Assembly: GCA_002964805.2 (NCBI GenBank) | Contig: PUDQ02000003.1 | Span: forward strand, 4,216,001 to 4,280,000 | Reading direction: 5' to 3' | DNA: 64,000 nt | Source: Trametes villosa | Taxonomy: Eukaryota > Basidiomycota > Agaricomycetes > Polyporales > Polyporaceae | In this document: piece after piece, positions 30,016 through 39,961 of the stretch | Layout of the letters: every line of letters starts with the position of its first letter | Numbering within the stretch: position 1 is the stretch's first letter | Position numbers and translations under genes: made by a program | Notes under the pieces: generated by a model | The model's input: the letters and a program-made list of their open reading frames with translations, nothing else | The model's database searches: none | Told to the model about the DNA's origin: nothing

Positions 30016-30270
30016 GTTACCAGCAAGAAATAACGAGTGAAGATGTACAAAGTTAAGCGTTCAGGTGTTCAAGTCGTGCTCGTCGTGATCAACGATGGCG
30101 AAGCTACCAGAAACGTCCTGCAGCGTCGACCAAACAGCAGCAAATACCGCTCGCATATACCGACGCCGCGGACCGTGCTTGCGCCTCCCGCCACTTCGCC
30201 TCCTCGAATCCTTGCACGCCCTACTTTCTGCTCCCCACTCACACCACTCTAGAGGCTCCGGTATCGCGCG
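30016..30270. promoter_or_regulatory. Bidirectional promoter spacer of two tri-snRNP genes
   Basis: 255 bases separate the start codons of cyclophilin H (minus) and Dim1 (plus), so both promoters must lie here or overlap. No clear TATA box was seen. Confidence 0.7.
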
Positions 30271-30987
30271 ATGTCCTACTTCCTGCCGCACCTCCCCTCC
30301 GGCTGGCACGTCGACGAAGCGATCAAGTCCGAGGAGGACCGCGTCGTCGTGCTCCGCTTCGGGCACGACTGGGACCCGCAGTGCATGACGATGGACGAGA
30401 CGCTCTACGGCGTCGCGGAGAAGGTGCAGAACTTCGCCGTCATCTATCTCGTCGACATCACCGAGGTGCCCGACTTCAACAAGGTGCGCCGAGCTCTGTG
30501 TGGGCGCAGATGGAAGTAAGGCTGGAACGCTGATTTGGTGGGGCAGATGTACGAGTTGTACGACCCGTGCACGGTCATGTTCTTCTATCGGTGAGTACCG
30601 AGTGTACGTGTGAGAGGGCCGAGTGCTCATGTCGAGTATACCAGGAATAAGCACATCATGATTGATCTGGGGACTGGTAACAACAACAAAATGTACGTCG
30701 CAAAGAGACTCTTGTAAATGCCACGATGCTTACCGTTCGTGCGCCCCCAGTAACTGGGCAATGGATAACAAGCAGGAAGTGAGTACACTATCCGTACCTT
30801 GCGCATACAACCCTCGCTGACCGAGCTCTTGCAGCTTATCGACATCATTGAGACCGTCTACCGCGGTGCGTCCAAGGGTCGTGGTCTCGTAGTGTCTCCC
30901 AAGGGTACGTTCATTTTCAGTATAGAGGTGTTCTAGCGCACTCACATCGCGCCTTCAACAGACTACTCGACTCGCTACCGCTACTGA
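30271..30987 (+). CDS. dim1: Dim1/Dib1 (U5 snRNP 15 kDa thioredoxin-fold protein)
   Basis: Six exons: 30271-30483, 30547-30590, 30645-30692, 30751-30778, 30835-30904, 30962-30987. The product is 142 residues, the exact length of its orthologues in yeast-to-human comparisons. It is an essential spliceosome subunit of the U4/U6.U5 tri-snRNP that must leave before activation. Nearly the whole sequence is diagnostic: MSYFLPHLPSGWHVDEAI, VLRFGHDWDPQCMTMDE, DFNKMYELYDPCTVMFFYRN, KHIMIDLGTGNNNKINW and an end in SPKDYSTRYRY. The fold is thioredoxin-like but the redox CxxC is absent, as in all Dim1. Confidence 0.97.
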
Positions 30988-31187
30988 GCGGTTTCCCGAC
31001 CATGTGTGTGCATTTGCTTTCTGTACTTCTAGATCCGCCATACCTCCTGTATATCATATCGCATTGTGAATGTTGATGACCTCACGAGCTGCATGTAATC
31101 CGACATATGCCCGCGTCCCGATGAAATTGCAGCCTACAAGTACACACAAGCGTGACAAATGGAGCAGCACCGTCCTAGCGCGCACCG

Positions 31188-32054
31188 CTACTTCCCTTTC
31201 ATGATGCTCTCGATCCGCGCCTCCTGGATTTGGCGGCGCATCTCCACCCATGCGGGGAAGCCAAGCGCGAGTGTCGTGAGCATGTATTGAGCCTGTGCAA
31301 CGTTAGCCAGCTATATTCCCTGCGTTAAGCGGTGAGAGCTCACCCCAACGAAGAACCCCGTGCGATGTTTCCTGCACAGACGGAGGGTGTACAGCGACTC
31401 CAGACTGTGCGTGACGAACACGAGCGTCCAGCTGAACGTCAACATCCACGACGGGACGTTCGCGAGCAAGAAGTGCGCAGGCGCGTAGAGCGGCGAGTAT
31501 CCTGGGGACCCCGGCGCGGGCGCGAACGTCGTGTAGATGAGCGCGGCCATCATCGCACCCATGTACGCCATGTTGCGGCTGAGGCGGAAGGACGTGATCT
31601 GCGGCGCGGGGACCTGCGGGCCCGGGGAGCACACACGCACGGGTACCGGTGCTCAGCAGGATTATGCGTGACGAGAGGCGGATTGGCTCACCATGCCGAG
31701 CTCCTCCTCGGCGTCCGCCTTCATGGCCATGAGGCGCGGCTTGACCTCTTCGTAGCCCGCGAGCGGGGGGTCGAAGACGACGCGGACCTCCTTGGTCGCT
31801 CCGCCCTTGGTTTGGTACGAGAGGTTCATGCCCTGCACTCGCGCACGTCAGTAGTCTGTCCCTTCCGCACCGCGTCGCCGTGCGACCGCGTCACTAAGAG
31901 CAAAGCGTACCTTGGTGTCGATCGCGGTCATCTTCGCGCTGACGACGTGCTCGGTGACCTTGCCCCAGTGCCGCACGTACGAGACGAGCGTGTCCGGGTG
32001 GTTCGACATGTACATGCACAGGAAGCCCGACTTCTCGGCCACGGGGTCCGCCAT
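31188..32054 (-). CDS. DUF2470 / TMEM254-like (DUF4499) membrane protein
   Basis: Four exons: 31911-32054, 31692-31832, 31344-31613, 31188-31292; 219 residues. The N-terminal half (GFLCMYMSNHPDTLVSYVRH ... SAKMTAIDTKGMNLSY ... VRVVFDPPL) matches the DUF2470 fold related to FMN-binding split barrels and haem-handling proteins. The C-terminal half has three or four hydrophobic segments (SRNMAYMGAMMAALIYTTF, LLANVPSWMLTFSWTLVFV, FFVGAQYMLTTLALGFPAW) and the HSLESLYTLRLCRKH sequence, resembling DUF4499/TMEM254. The fusion of these two parts is known in fungi; biochemical function is not known. The end is charged (ARIESIMKGK), possibly a Lys-rich ER-type tail. Confidence 0.85.
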
Positions 32055-32493
32055 TTTCTTCCTGGTCGTCTGAGCACTGAGAGCGTCGAGGTGGTGGTGG
32101 CTGCGGGTTACGCGAGGACGCGAGCGTGGTGGGAGCGGACAAGCTGGTGGTGTCGTGGAACCCGCGCCGGCAATCGCGCACGCTCCCCGCGCCGACGCGC
32201 CCGAGCGCGCGATCCCGTGACCGCCAGTCGGGAGAGTAATCGCGACTCCGTCTTGCTGACTACTCCGAGTCCTCTGTGTTCTTGACCACCATCTCCCTCT
32301 CCCATCTCACTTTACTCTCAAGTAAACGGTTAGAGGACCTAAGCCGCGCGGGGCTGGAGGACGGCGCCGCACGAATTGCCCCAAGGCCGGAGATCATTAG
32401 TCTTACTTGTCCAAGTTCGAGATACCCAACTGGCGAGTGGAGTGTATTCTCTGCGACGAAGCCAGTCTTATAGCAGGGACACCCTGTGTATAG
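32055..32493. other. Divergent intergenic spacer
   Basis: 439 bases between the starts of the DUF2470 gene (minus) and the F-box gene at 32494 (plus). It must hold both promoters. No clear element recognised. Confidence 0.55.
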
Positions 32494-34197
32494 ATGTCAT
32501 CATCCGGTAGCCCTTACGAGATGAGCCCCATCCAAAGTTTGCCGAACGAACTTCTCCTGGAAATATTCGCTTGCTACGGGCAACTCAAACGCGTCTGGGG
32601 CTACTGGACTAGCTTGGAACGGGGCGTGTATACCCCCCAGCTCGGATGCGGAAGCTACTGGGCACCGCTTATGCTCGTCTGCAGGTTCTGGCGCGAGCTC
32701 GCCCTCGCTACCCCCAGTCTGTGGCAGGAGATCGACGTCGGCCAAAGGACAGATTGGCTGAAGCTCGCGCTACAACACTCCCAGGAAGCCCCCCTCACGC
32801 TCATTTTCCACCCGCGCGGCTCTGCACGAACCACCGTACCTGTCGTCATTCCGCATGCACACCGCATCCACAGGTTAATCATTCCAGGCCTCTACTCCCA
32901 GCGACTCATCGAGTTTCCCTTCTTTCTCCGACTCTTACGCACACCCATGGTGAATCTGTACGAGCTCTCAATTCCTGACGAAGATAATCGCCTCGACAAA
33001 AGAAGCGGTTACTCCAAACTTCCTCTGTCCCATCGGTATCTCTCAGCTCTACGTGTTCTCTGTTTGCCTCGCAGCGCCATTCCGTGGACCGTCGACGCCG
33101 TCTCCAGGCTTCACCGATTAGTCCTCCAAAACTGCATCATCAGCAACTCCTCTCTCTCTCGCGACCGCTTCATCGACGTATTGGAGACCTGTGAGCATCT
33201 GCAAGAGCTGCAAATTCTGGGTGGATTCCTATCGTCCGCCGTCGAACTCTCGTGCTCCAACAACACCCGGCGCCGCATCAGCCTCCCCAGACTCCACAAA
33301 CTGGACCTGAGCGACCGACCACCGATTACCGCGTGGTTTCTGTCCTGCGTTCAGCTCCCCGTATGCGCGTCCTTGCAGGTCACTCGATATCCACAGGACG
33401 AGGAAGGGCTCTTTGCGTCCCTCATTCCAAGAAATCTGGTAGGCCAGCATGCCATCCACATGCCGTTGCTCACCGGCAGCACACACGCTTCCATCTCCTG
33501 CGACGCGTCCAATTTTCAAATCAAGGTTACATCGCAGGACGCCGAGCTCACGCTCAACCTCCCCGGGCCTTGCGATCTATCCGACCCCCTTCAAATGGCG
33601 CGCTTCTCTAGCGGGGCGAGCGAGGCCTCACAATTGTTCGCCCAGTACTCGTTGACGGAGCTCACTGTCTCCATCGAGGATCTCCGAGCTTTCGGCGACT
33701 TCCGCCCTTGGCGCGAGCTACTATCTGCTTTCCCTGAGCTCCGGGTACTCACAGTACCCCCACGCTGGGGTAGCGCTGATTTGGAGCTACTCCTCGAAGG
33801 GCTCACCCACTGCCCTCCCCTCGCCGGCCCCGAAGATGCCGCTGGAGATCGGGGACCCCCGATATGCCCACAGCTCGTGTCTCTCGACTTCTCCAGTGCG
33901 GATGTCAAGGAAGGGATCTTACAATCGGTCGTGTCCCATCTCATCTGGCGCGCGTCCGTCTCTCTGCCGCGTCTGGAGCAGCTCGACTTAGAGTTCGAAG
34001 GTTACGGTGCCGACCACGAAGAGACGTTGGCGCGCGAGATGCAGCTGCATGGGGAGGAGCTGCGAGGTCTCGTGGGTGAATTGGACATCTGGTACTCGGA
34101 TCACTGGGGTAGGATGGACGACCCTTTGCACGTGGTACGTACTTTGTTTCTCGCCGTGGTAGAATGCCACAAGCTGAGACCAGCCGGTACAGTCTAG
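32494..34197 (+). CDS. F-box protein
   Basis: Single exon, 567 residues. F-box at residues 13-30 (IQSLPNELLLEIFACYG), then APLMLVCRFWRELALATPSLWQEIDVG and a leucine-rich region. Same subfamily as the copies at 16783-20462 (shared TDWL, APLTLIFH and a PVVIPHAHRIHRL segment matching LPHTQRLR) but on the other strand, without the short first exon, and intact to its end (LFLAVVECHKLRPAGTV). Predicted SCF substrate adaptor; substrate unknown. Confidence 0.88.
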   Translation: MSSSGSPYEMSPIQSLPNELLLEIFACYGQLKRVWGYWTSLERGVYTPQLGCGSYWAPLMLVCRFWRELALATPSLWQEIDVGQRTDWLKLALQHSQEAPLTLIFHPRGSARTTVPVVIPHAHRIHRLIIPGLYSQRLIEFPFFLRLLRTPMVNLYELSIPDEDNRLDKRSGYSKLPLSHRYLSALRVLCLPRSAIPWTVDAVSRLHRLVLQNCIISNSSLSRDRFIDVLETCEHLQELQILGGFLSSAVELSCSNNTRRRISLPRLHKLDLSDRPPITAWFLSCVQLPVCASLQVTRYPQDEEGLFASLIPRNLVGQHAIHMPLLTGSTHASISCDASNFQIKVTSQDAELTLNLPGPCDLSDPLQMARFSSGASEASQLFAQYSLTELTVSIEDLRAFGDFRPWRELLSAFPELRVLTVPPRWGSADLELLLEGLTHCPPLAGPEDAAGDRGPPICPQLVSLDFSSADVKEGILQSVVSHLIWRASVSLPRLEQLDLEFEGYGADHEETLAREMQLHGEELRGLVGELDIWYSDHWGRMDDPLHVVRTLFLAVVECHKLRPAGTV

Positions 34198-34955
34198 CGG
34201 AAACGTTAAGTTTCCGTCTGGATTGTCATAGACACGCCTTCTCATTCCTGCTCGGGGAACAACGTCCATTTCTACCAGTAACACCTCCTAAAGGGAACGT
34301 TAGAAGTTCCTTGTAGTACAACACCGGACGAGAGACGGGCACTGGGGCAGCACTTCAGGTACCCTCGCAGTCCTCTCGAACCACCCTTGACACCCACTCC
34401 TTAGACGCCCTCATAATCCACACTCCCTCTTCATGCTCTGAATCCTGGTGTACTCAACTCGAGAAGGTGAGATCGATCGGAACGCCATAACACTAGGAGT
34501 TGCCGGCGGCACCGAAACCTCACAGTAGTTACGCGGCCCCTTACCCGGACTCCCGGGGTTATAGTCGTGTTTCCGAACCTGTTCGGGATTGCCGGGTTAT
34601 CGGTCTTTGGCTTAGCTTCAACGCCTCTGCGCGTTCGTCGATTCCTATGGCGCGAGTCTTGCCCACTGCTGCTTCATTCAATCCCGTGAGACGAGGGCTT
34701 ACCAAGCTCGGCCCCTCCAGAGTCCAGATGACGAATGCCTTGGTCACGATCGCCCGAACCCTATATTACACACCACAGCGCAAGCTTGCGTCTTCGCGCG
34801 CTGCTCGAGTGTATATAACACCTGGAGTTTGTGGCTACCAGAACACGCCTTCACGACCTTTCTCCACTTGTGCGTATCATGTTCGGGGAACTGTAACTGT
34901 AACTGACCTACCACGCCCAACCTCAGACCGACGCCACTTGCATACCTCTACCACA
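34198..34955. other. Intergenic spacer upstream of the dehydrogenase
   Basis: 758 bases. Open frames here are short and have no protein-like features. A TATA-like GTATATAACA lies near 34810, about 145 bases before the dehydrogenase ATG. Confidence 0.5.
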
Positions 34956-36205
34956 ATGTCCGCTCGCCCTATCATCGTTATCGCTGGCGTCGGGAACGGG
35001 TCAGGTACGTCCCGAGCGGGATACGGTCCAGTCTCCGTTACAGCTTTCTTGAGCTCAATCGCTGATTAATGAATATCGTCCCTCTCCTAGGCACCGGGGG
35101 TGGAACCGCGTACGTGCATCTCTCATGGGTCTTTAATTGTGCGGCCCGCGTCGGCTTGGCGCTCACCCCGCCGCTCTCCCTCCAGCCGTGTATTCTCCAA
35201 GGCCGGATACCGCGTCGCATTCATCGCCCGCGGCGGTGACCGCCTCCAGAAGGCGACCGACGAGATCAACCAGGCCGGCGGCGAGGCCGTCGCGTTCCCG
35301 GTCGACTCCTACAGCTTCAAGGCGATCTCGGACGTGTTCGGCACAATCCGCGCGCACCAGTGGAGCGACGCGTCCGGCACGCCCGAGATCCGCGCCGCGC
35401 TCTTCAACGCGGGCGCGGGCGTGTGGAAGCGCTTCCTGGACGTGACCGAGGAGGACCTGAACATCACGGTCGAGACGAACATCCACGCCGCGTTCGCGTT
35501 CGCGCAGCAGGCGATTCAGGCGTTCCAGAAGAACGAGGTCGACGCGCTCGGGAAGCGCGGCACGCTCATCTTCACGGGCGCGACGGCGGCCATCCGCGGG
35601 AACGTGACGACGAGCGCGTTCGCGGCGGGCAAGTTCGCGCTCCGCGCGCTCAGCCAGAGCCTGGCGAAGGAGTTCGGGCCGCAGAACATCCATGTACGTC
35701 GAGTGCTTCTTCGTGTGTGGTTGGCGGAAGACTGATGCTGGGTGAACGCGCAGGTTGCTCACGTACGTTGCTCCATGTTGTTGATGTTGCTGAGCTGACA
35801 GTCCGGCGCGCGTGTGCTCACTAATAGGCCATCATCGACGGAGGCAAGTCAGCTCCTATACGTCGTGCGACACGATATGCGGTACTTACCATCTGTCAAA
35901 CACAGGCATCCTGACCGATCTGTCGCTTTCGCGCCGCACCGACGAGGCCGCCAAGAAGACATACAAGGAGGACGCCAACACCCGCCTTGACCCCGAGAGC
36001 ATCGGCAAGGTATGTCAAGCGCGTTCACGCGCAGGGAAGGGCCCGCACGCTGACTGTGGGTGCAGAGCTACCTCTACCTCGCGAACCAGGACAGGTCGGC
36101 GTGGACGTGGGAGCTCGATCGTGAGTGTACCTGATCCGCCCGTTGCTTCCCCCCGCCACTAACGTTACCGCCCCCGTAGTCCGTCCCGCCCACGAGAAGT
36201 GGTAA
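34956..36205 (+). CDS. Short-chain dehydrogenase-like protein lacking the catalytic Tyr (SDR_c10 type)
   Basis: Eight exons: 34956-35004, 35091-35109, 35186-35693, 35754-35762, 35828-35843, 35906-36009, 36066-36120, 36180-36205; 261 residues in one frame. The N-terminal Rossmann segment (IIVIAGVGNGSGTGGGTARVF) is only a partial match to the TGxxxGxG motif. The Asn-Ala-Gly block (LFNAGAGVWKRF) and the substrate-side Lys (FAAGKFALRALSQSLAKEF) are present. The Tyr of YxxxK is Phe (F-A-A-G-K). These traits define the SDR_c10 group, whose reaction is not established. One intron (35844-35905) has a GC donor and one exon (35754-35762) is only 9 bases. Confidence 0.88.
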
Positions 36206-37531
36206 GGTTTGGCTAGCCCCGATAACGTTGCGTGTACGACATGCTGTGTACCTTGTATGAACGAATGTATCAGATATTTGGCACTGCTCTTTGGTATCGC
36301 GGACGATCGTGACGGCGGCCGATGTCACGCACCTCATCGTCATGTTGCTCCAGTGCGTCAGCGTCTTGGCTCGTCGAACAGCTGAGCTTGGGGGTTGAGA
36401 GAAAGTGATATAGCACAACCGCTGTCAGGCTGGTGAAGGTTCTTGCTGAGTGCGAAAGTCTGAGGATGGTGCCGCTATGAGGTGTCAGACTTTGCGTGAG
36501 CAAGTATCACGAACACGAGCCAGCTTAGGCGTCTGACAGCGATATGAGATCCGTCTACCACGGGTAGTAACACGATTCACCGGATCGAGGCATTGGCTGT
36601 CAGTGTGCACAGAGTCCAGAGATTCGACCCGCGCACCCCAAGCTGTTTCCCCCCGTCCCAACGCAGCCTCGTTTATGCCCTGAGCGCCACCGCCGCGCGA
36701 GGTTAGCACATGAACCGCCTCGGAGAAATGAACTCGAACGAACGTGTGAGCAGCCTCTCAACACCATCGGCCGCGGTACTAGAGCAAACGAGGGCGACCC
36801 CCGATCTGTCATTTTGTTATGTCCTCGTTGGGATGCATCCGCCGAGCCAATGGCCGGTCGGGCATCCTGGTAGTGTTACGTCGCGCCCCGGTCACTATCA
36901 ATCAAGCCTATGGTCAGCCTTATGGCGATACGAGAGGGAATAAAGCATGGGGGACCTGTCAAAGGGGCCGGTTACTGCCCGGTGCGCGCGGTGGGTGACT
37001 CAACTCTACACCTTCGGCGCCCACAAACTGTCAACAATTAGCCGACGTCCGATCACACATCCTCGGTGGGGGAGGCGCAAGGCTTGGCGTCCCCCGGTCC
37101 GCCGCCGCTGCGTCCTCGTTCTTGTCATGAGGGCGCCGACAGACGTCCTACCGCACCGGTCGTGCGCCCCGCCCATATGCCTCGCGCACCTGCTGGCGAA
37201 TCAGCACCGCCGCGCTACGACATTGGCAGTCCGGGGCGGCAGTGTTCCACAAATGTTGCCTTTCCGGGCGGGGATTGCACGTCGCGCGGAAGATGCGCGT
37301 CGAGCGCGGCAGGTGTGTGTTCGTGCCTGATCGAGACTGGCGCGCATTACCTTGTCTGCTCAGTCGAGGCGGGCGCCAGCCAGCCGACGTCTATCCGTCC
37401 AGTGCACCGCCGGCACGTCCAGCACCCCCGTCTCGTATAAAGACGGATGGGGGACGTACCGAGAGAGTAGGACTCGAGCTCTTGTTCTGCCTCCTGTTCC
37501 CCCTTTACGCCCGCTTCGTCCCAGCTTCACT
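36206..37531. other. Intergenic, no supported gene
   Basis: 1.3 kb between two plus-strand genes. Short overlapping frames without motifs. A TATAAA box at 37436-37441 belongs to the following gene. Confidence 0.5.
37436..37441 (+). promoter_or_regulatory. TATA box of the CFEM-like gene
   Basis: TATAAA, 91 bases before the ATG at 37532. Position and sequence are typical for highly regulated or secreted-protein genes of this kind of fungus. Confidence 0.6.
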
Positions 37532-38433
37532 ATGTTCGGCTTCACTCTTCTCTCCGTTGCCCTTGTTGCGAGTCAAGGTACGTCGAGCCTCAGTGGGTCA
37601 AGTGTGTTGGTACTCACCAAAATTACAGTCGCCGCGTCTACCATCAGCAGCCGCTCGCCCCTGGTGAGCCTGCTCAGGACCCGACAGGGCTCGTCTTTCG
37701 ACCCCTCTTCCGTGCCCTCCCAGGTACGTTTCTCTGTTGCCTTTCGGGCGCACATTGGGATGCGAGGGCTGAATCCTGTCCTATCAACAGTGCCGGTCGG
37801 ACTGCTCGGATATTAGCGCGGCGTTGACCGTACGTACTGTCCCTCTGCGCACTTCGTGCGACGTGTTCACGGGGACATTCCGTCCATAGAGCACGAGCTG
37901 TAGCCAGGACATCACCTGCATCTGCAGCACCTCCGCGAGCAGGGGGCTCTACACCTGCCTCCAGTGCGCGCTCAGCCTCCAGCCAGACGAGGACGTCCTC
38001 GAGCAGGCGCAGGAGAGCTACAACGGTACGTCCGCATCAGCGAGCCCTTCCCTCCCTGTAATGAGCAGGCACTCACCTGTCCGTCCTCTCCGTAGAGTAC
38101 GCGCAGGCGTGCGCAAGCGGCAACGAACCCGTCGAGGCCCAGACCCTCACCCTCCCCGGCGGCTCGTCCGCCTCCGCGACCGGCGCGCCGCGCGGCTCGG
38201 GCACCGCGGCCGCTTCGGGCACGCGCACGAGCACCGCAGCGGGGAGGACCATCACCGCGGCCGACCCGACCGGCACGTCCAGCACGACGGACGGTGACGA
38301 CGGCGACGATGGCAGCGACACCGACAGCGGCTCGTCTGGCGGCCTGAAGCACAACAGCGCGCGTGTGGGGGCTGCGGTGTCGTCCGTTGGGCTTGCGGGC
38401 GTGGCGGCGATGGTGGCGCTCCTGGTGTTGTGA
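37532..38433 (+). CDS. CFEM-like GPI-anchored eight-cysteine protein
   Basis: Five exons: 37532-37577, 37629-37723, 37791-37829, 37890-38025, 38096-38433; 217 residues. Signal peptide MFGFTLLSVALVASQ. After a short spacer comes an eight-Cys module spaced C-x3-C-x11-C-x5-C-x-C-x10-C-x2-C-x24-C, with an Asp between the third and fourth Cys (CSQDITC). That is close to the CFEM pattern, but the last two gaps are unusual. A Ser/Gly/Thr-rich stalk with an Asp run (DGDDGDDGSD) follows, and a hydrophobic end (VGLAGVAAMVALLVL) fits a GPI signal. Probably a cell-wall or membrane surface protein; some CFEM proteins bind haem, but the binding residues are not certain here. Confidence 0.8.
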
Positions 38434-39961
38434 GCGGAGGAAGGATAAGCTCAGGGTGCACTGGCTATGGAGCGTTGGGATACCCTGCTCTGGTCGCGGT
38501 TTTGCTCGAGGATGAACGATCCGGCCTGGGTAATGTAGGATTGCACTGGCTCATGACATAATATCACGACATTGGTTCTGGATATCGAGTCTGTGGAAGG
38601 GCTCTCATTATGGTGAGTATTGAGCCGCGATGACCGAGAGGATACAGAGGTGCTTTGAAAATTCGCATTCGATTCGCGCGACCTACCAAAAACTCCCTCG
38701 ATTGCGATACTTGAAGCGCTGATGAGAGAGGCCCTTATTCCGCGGGAATGAGCGACATGGATTCTATCGAGAATGCTTACCACCCGCATGGACGTTCTTG
38801 AAGGAAAATGCTGAGTTACAGGTTATACCTGCCAGCGTGATTGCGACCTAGGAAGCACGGATGGTGGTGTAGCTATGATGTAACCACAAAATGCGCATCC
38901 AGGTCTGGACGCTTTAGATATGAGTACTGCAGAGACTGCGTCAGAGAATTGAGCCGTTCAGAACCAGGACGAAAGAATATTTGTGGTCGAGAGTTGTAAC
39001 GGCGCGCTCGCGCGTTACGCAAGTCCTCGGGTTCGGGCACTGTTCGGCTTGATTAGATTAGATTTACTTACCCATTTCGCACTTTCTCCCACTCATCCGC
39101 CCCTCGCCCCTCGGCCTCAGCCAGTACCACCATCGGCAGCCATGCTGCTCGGCCTTCCGTACCTTTCCGGGATCCGTAGCTATTTGCCTCGCTCCCCGGC
39201 TTGTACCTCTTCGTCTGACCAACACCAGTCACCGCTGGCAATCCATCTCGCTCGCCCTCCGTGCCCGCCCTGCCCGCCTGCCCGCCGGCGCCTGCCCGCC
39301 GGCCGGCCGTTGCAAGAATGGAAGAGATTACCGACCATTGCCGAAGCGTTGAGTAGACACGCCCGATGCCGATCGAGGCAGTGAGCAAGTACTGAATTCA
39401 AAACAGAGCGAGCACTCCTTTCCTTCCCGCCACCTGCACCGCCCATAACATTGCCAACCGAAATGCGCACCCCGTGTGAGACTGATTTGTTTGTGCACAG
39501 GCGAGCACTGTACAATGTTACAGTGTTCAAGCCCATATAAGACTCCTATCTTAGCTGTGAGTGGCGATAAAACATGATGCTTAAATTCTACGCTCACCTC
39601 TGACATGAAAGAGAATGAAATGGCATCCGGTTAGCCCTGATTAGTGACTGCCGATGACCAGTGCTGGGCCTTGGATGCTCCTTCACCTTGCACTTTTCGC
39701 TAGTTCTGCGGCATTTTGAGTTCACAGGTTACACGCCGAAACTGTCATTCCGGAGCCAGAGTACTATGATTAGGTTCTTCGGGATGTTACAGTGACTACA
39801 GAGCCAGTGACAGATGGCCGGTGATCCATCGCGCGTGGCGGACTGGGGAATGTTCTCTGCCTCGCAGCGCTCGATCTCCGAGTCCAAGGCGCTAGGGCGC
39901 AGGTATAAAGCGTTCAACGTTCAGGGGCAGACCGCGCCTACGAAGCTGACGTGTACTGAAA
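38434..39961. other. Intergenic, no supported gene
   Basis: 1.5 kb. It contains a GC-rich imperfect repeat of CCTGCCCGCC-like units at about 39262-39312. The open frames across that repeat are low-complexity. No gene recognised. Confidence 0.5.

Noticed and set aside
34500..35069. 189-codon plus-strand open frame overlapping the dehydrogenase start
   Set aside because: Composition is not protein-like, and it overlaps the well-supported first exons of the dehydrogenase in another frame.
39262..39312. GC-rich CCTGCCCGCC repeat considered as a CRISPR-like or regulatory array
   Set aside because: Contiguous imperfect short repeats without spacers; an ordinary low-complexity tract.
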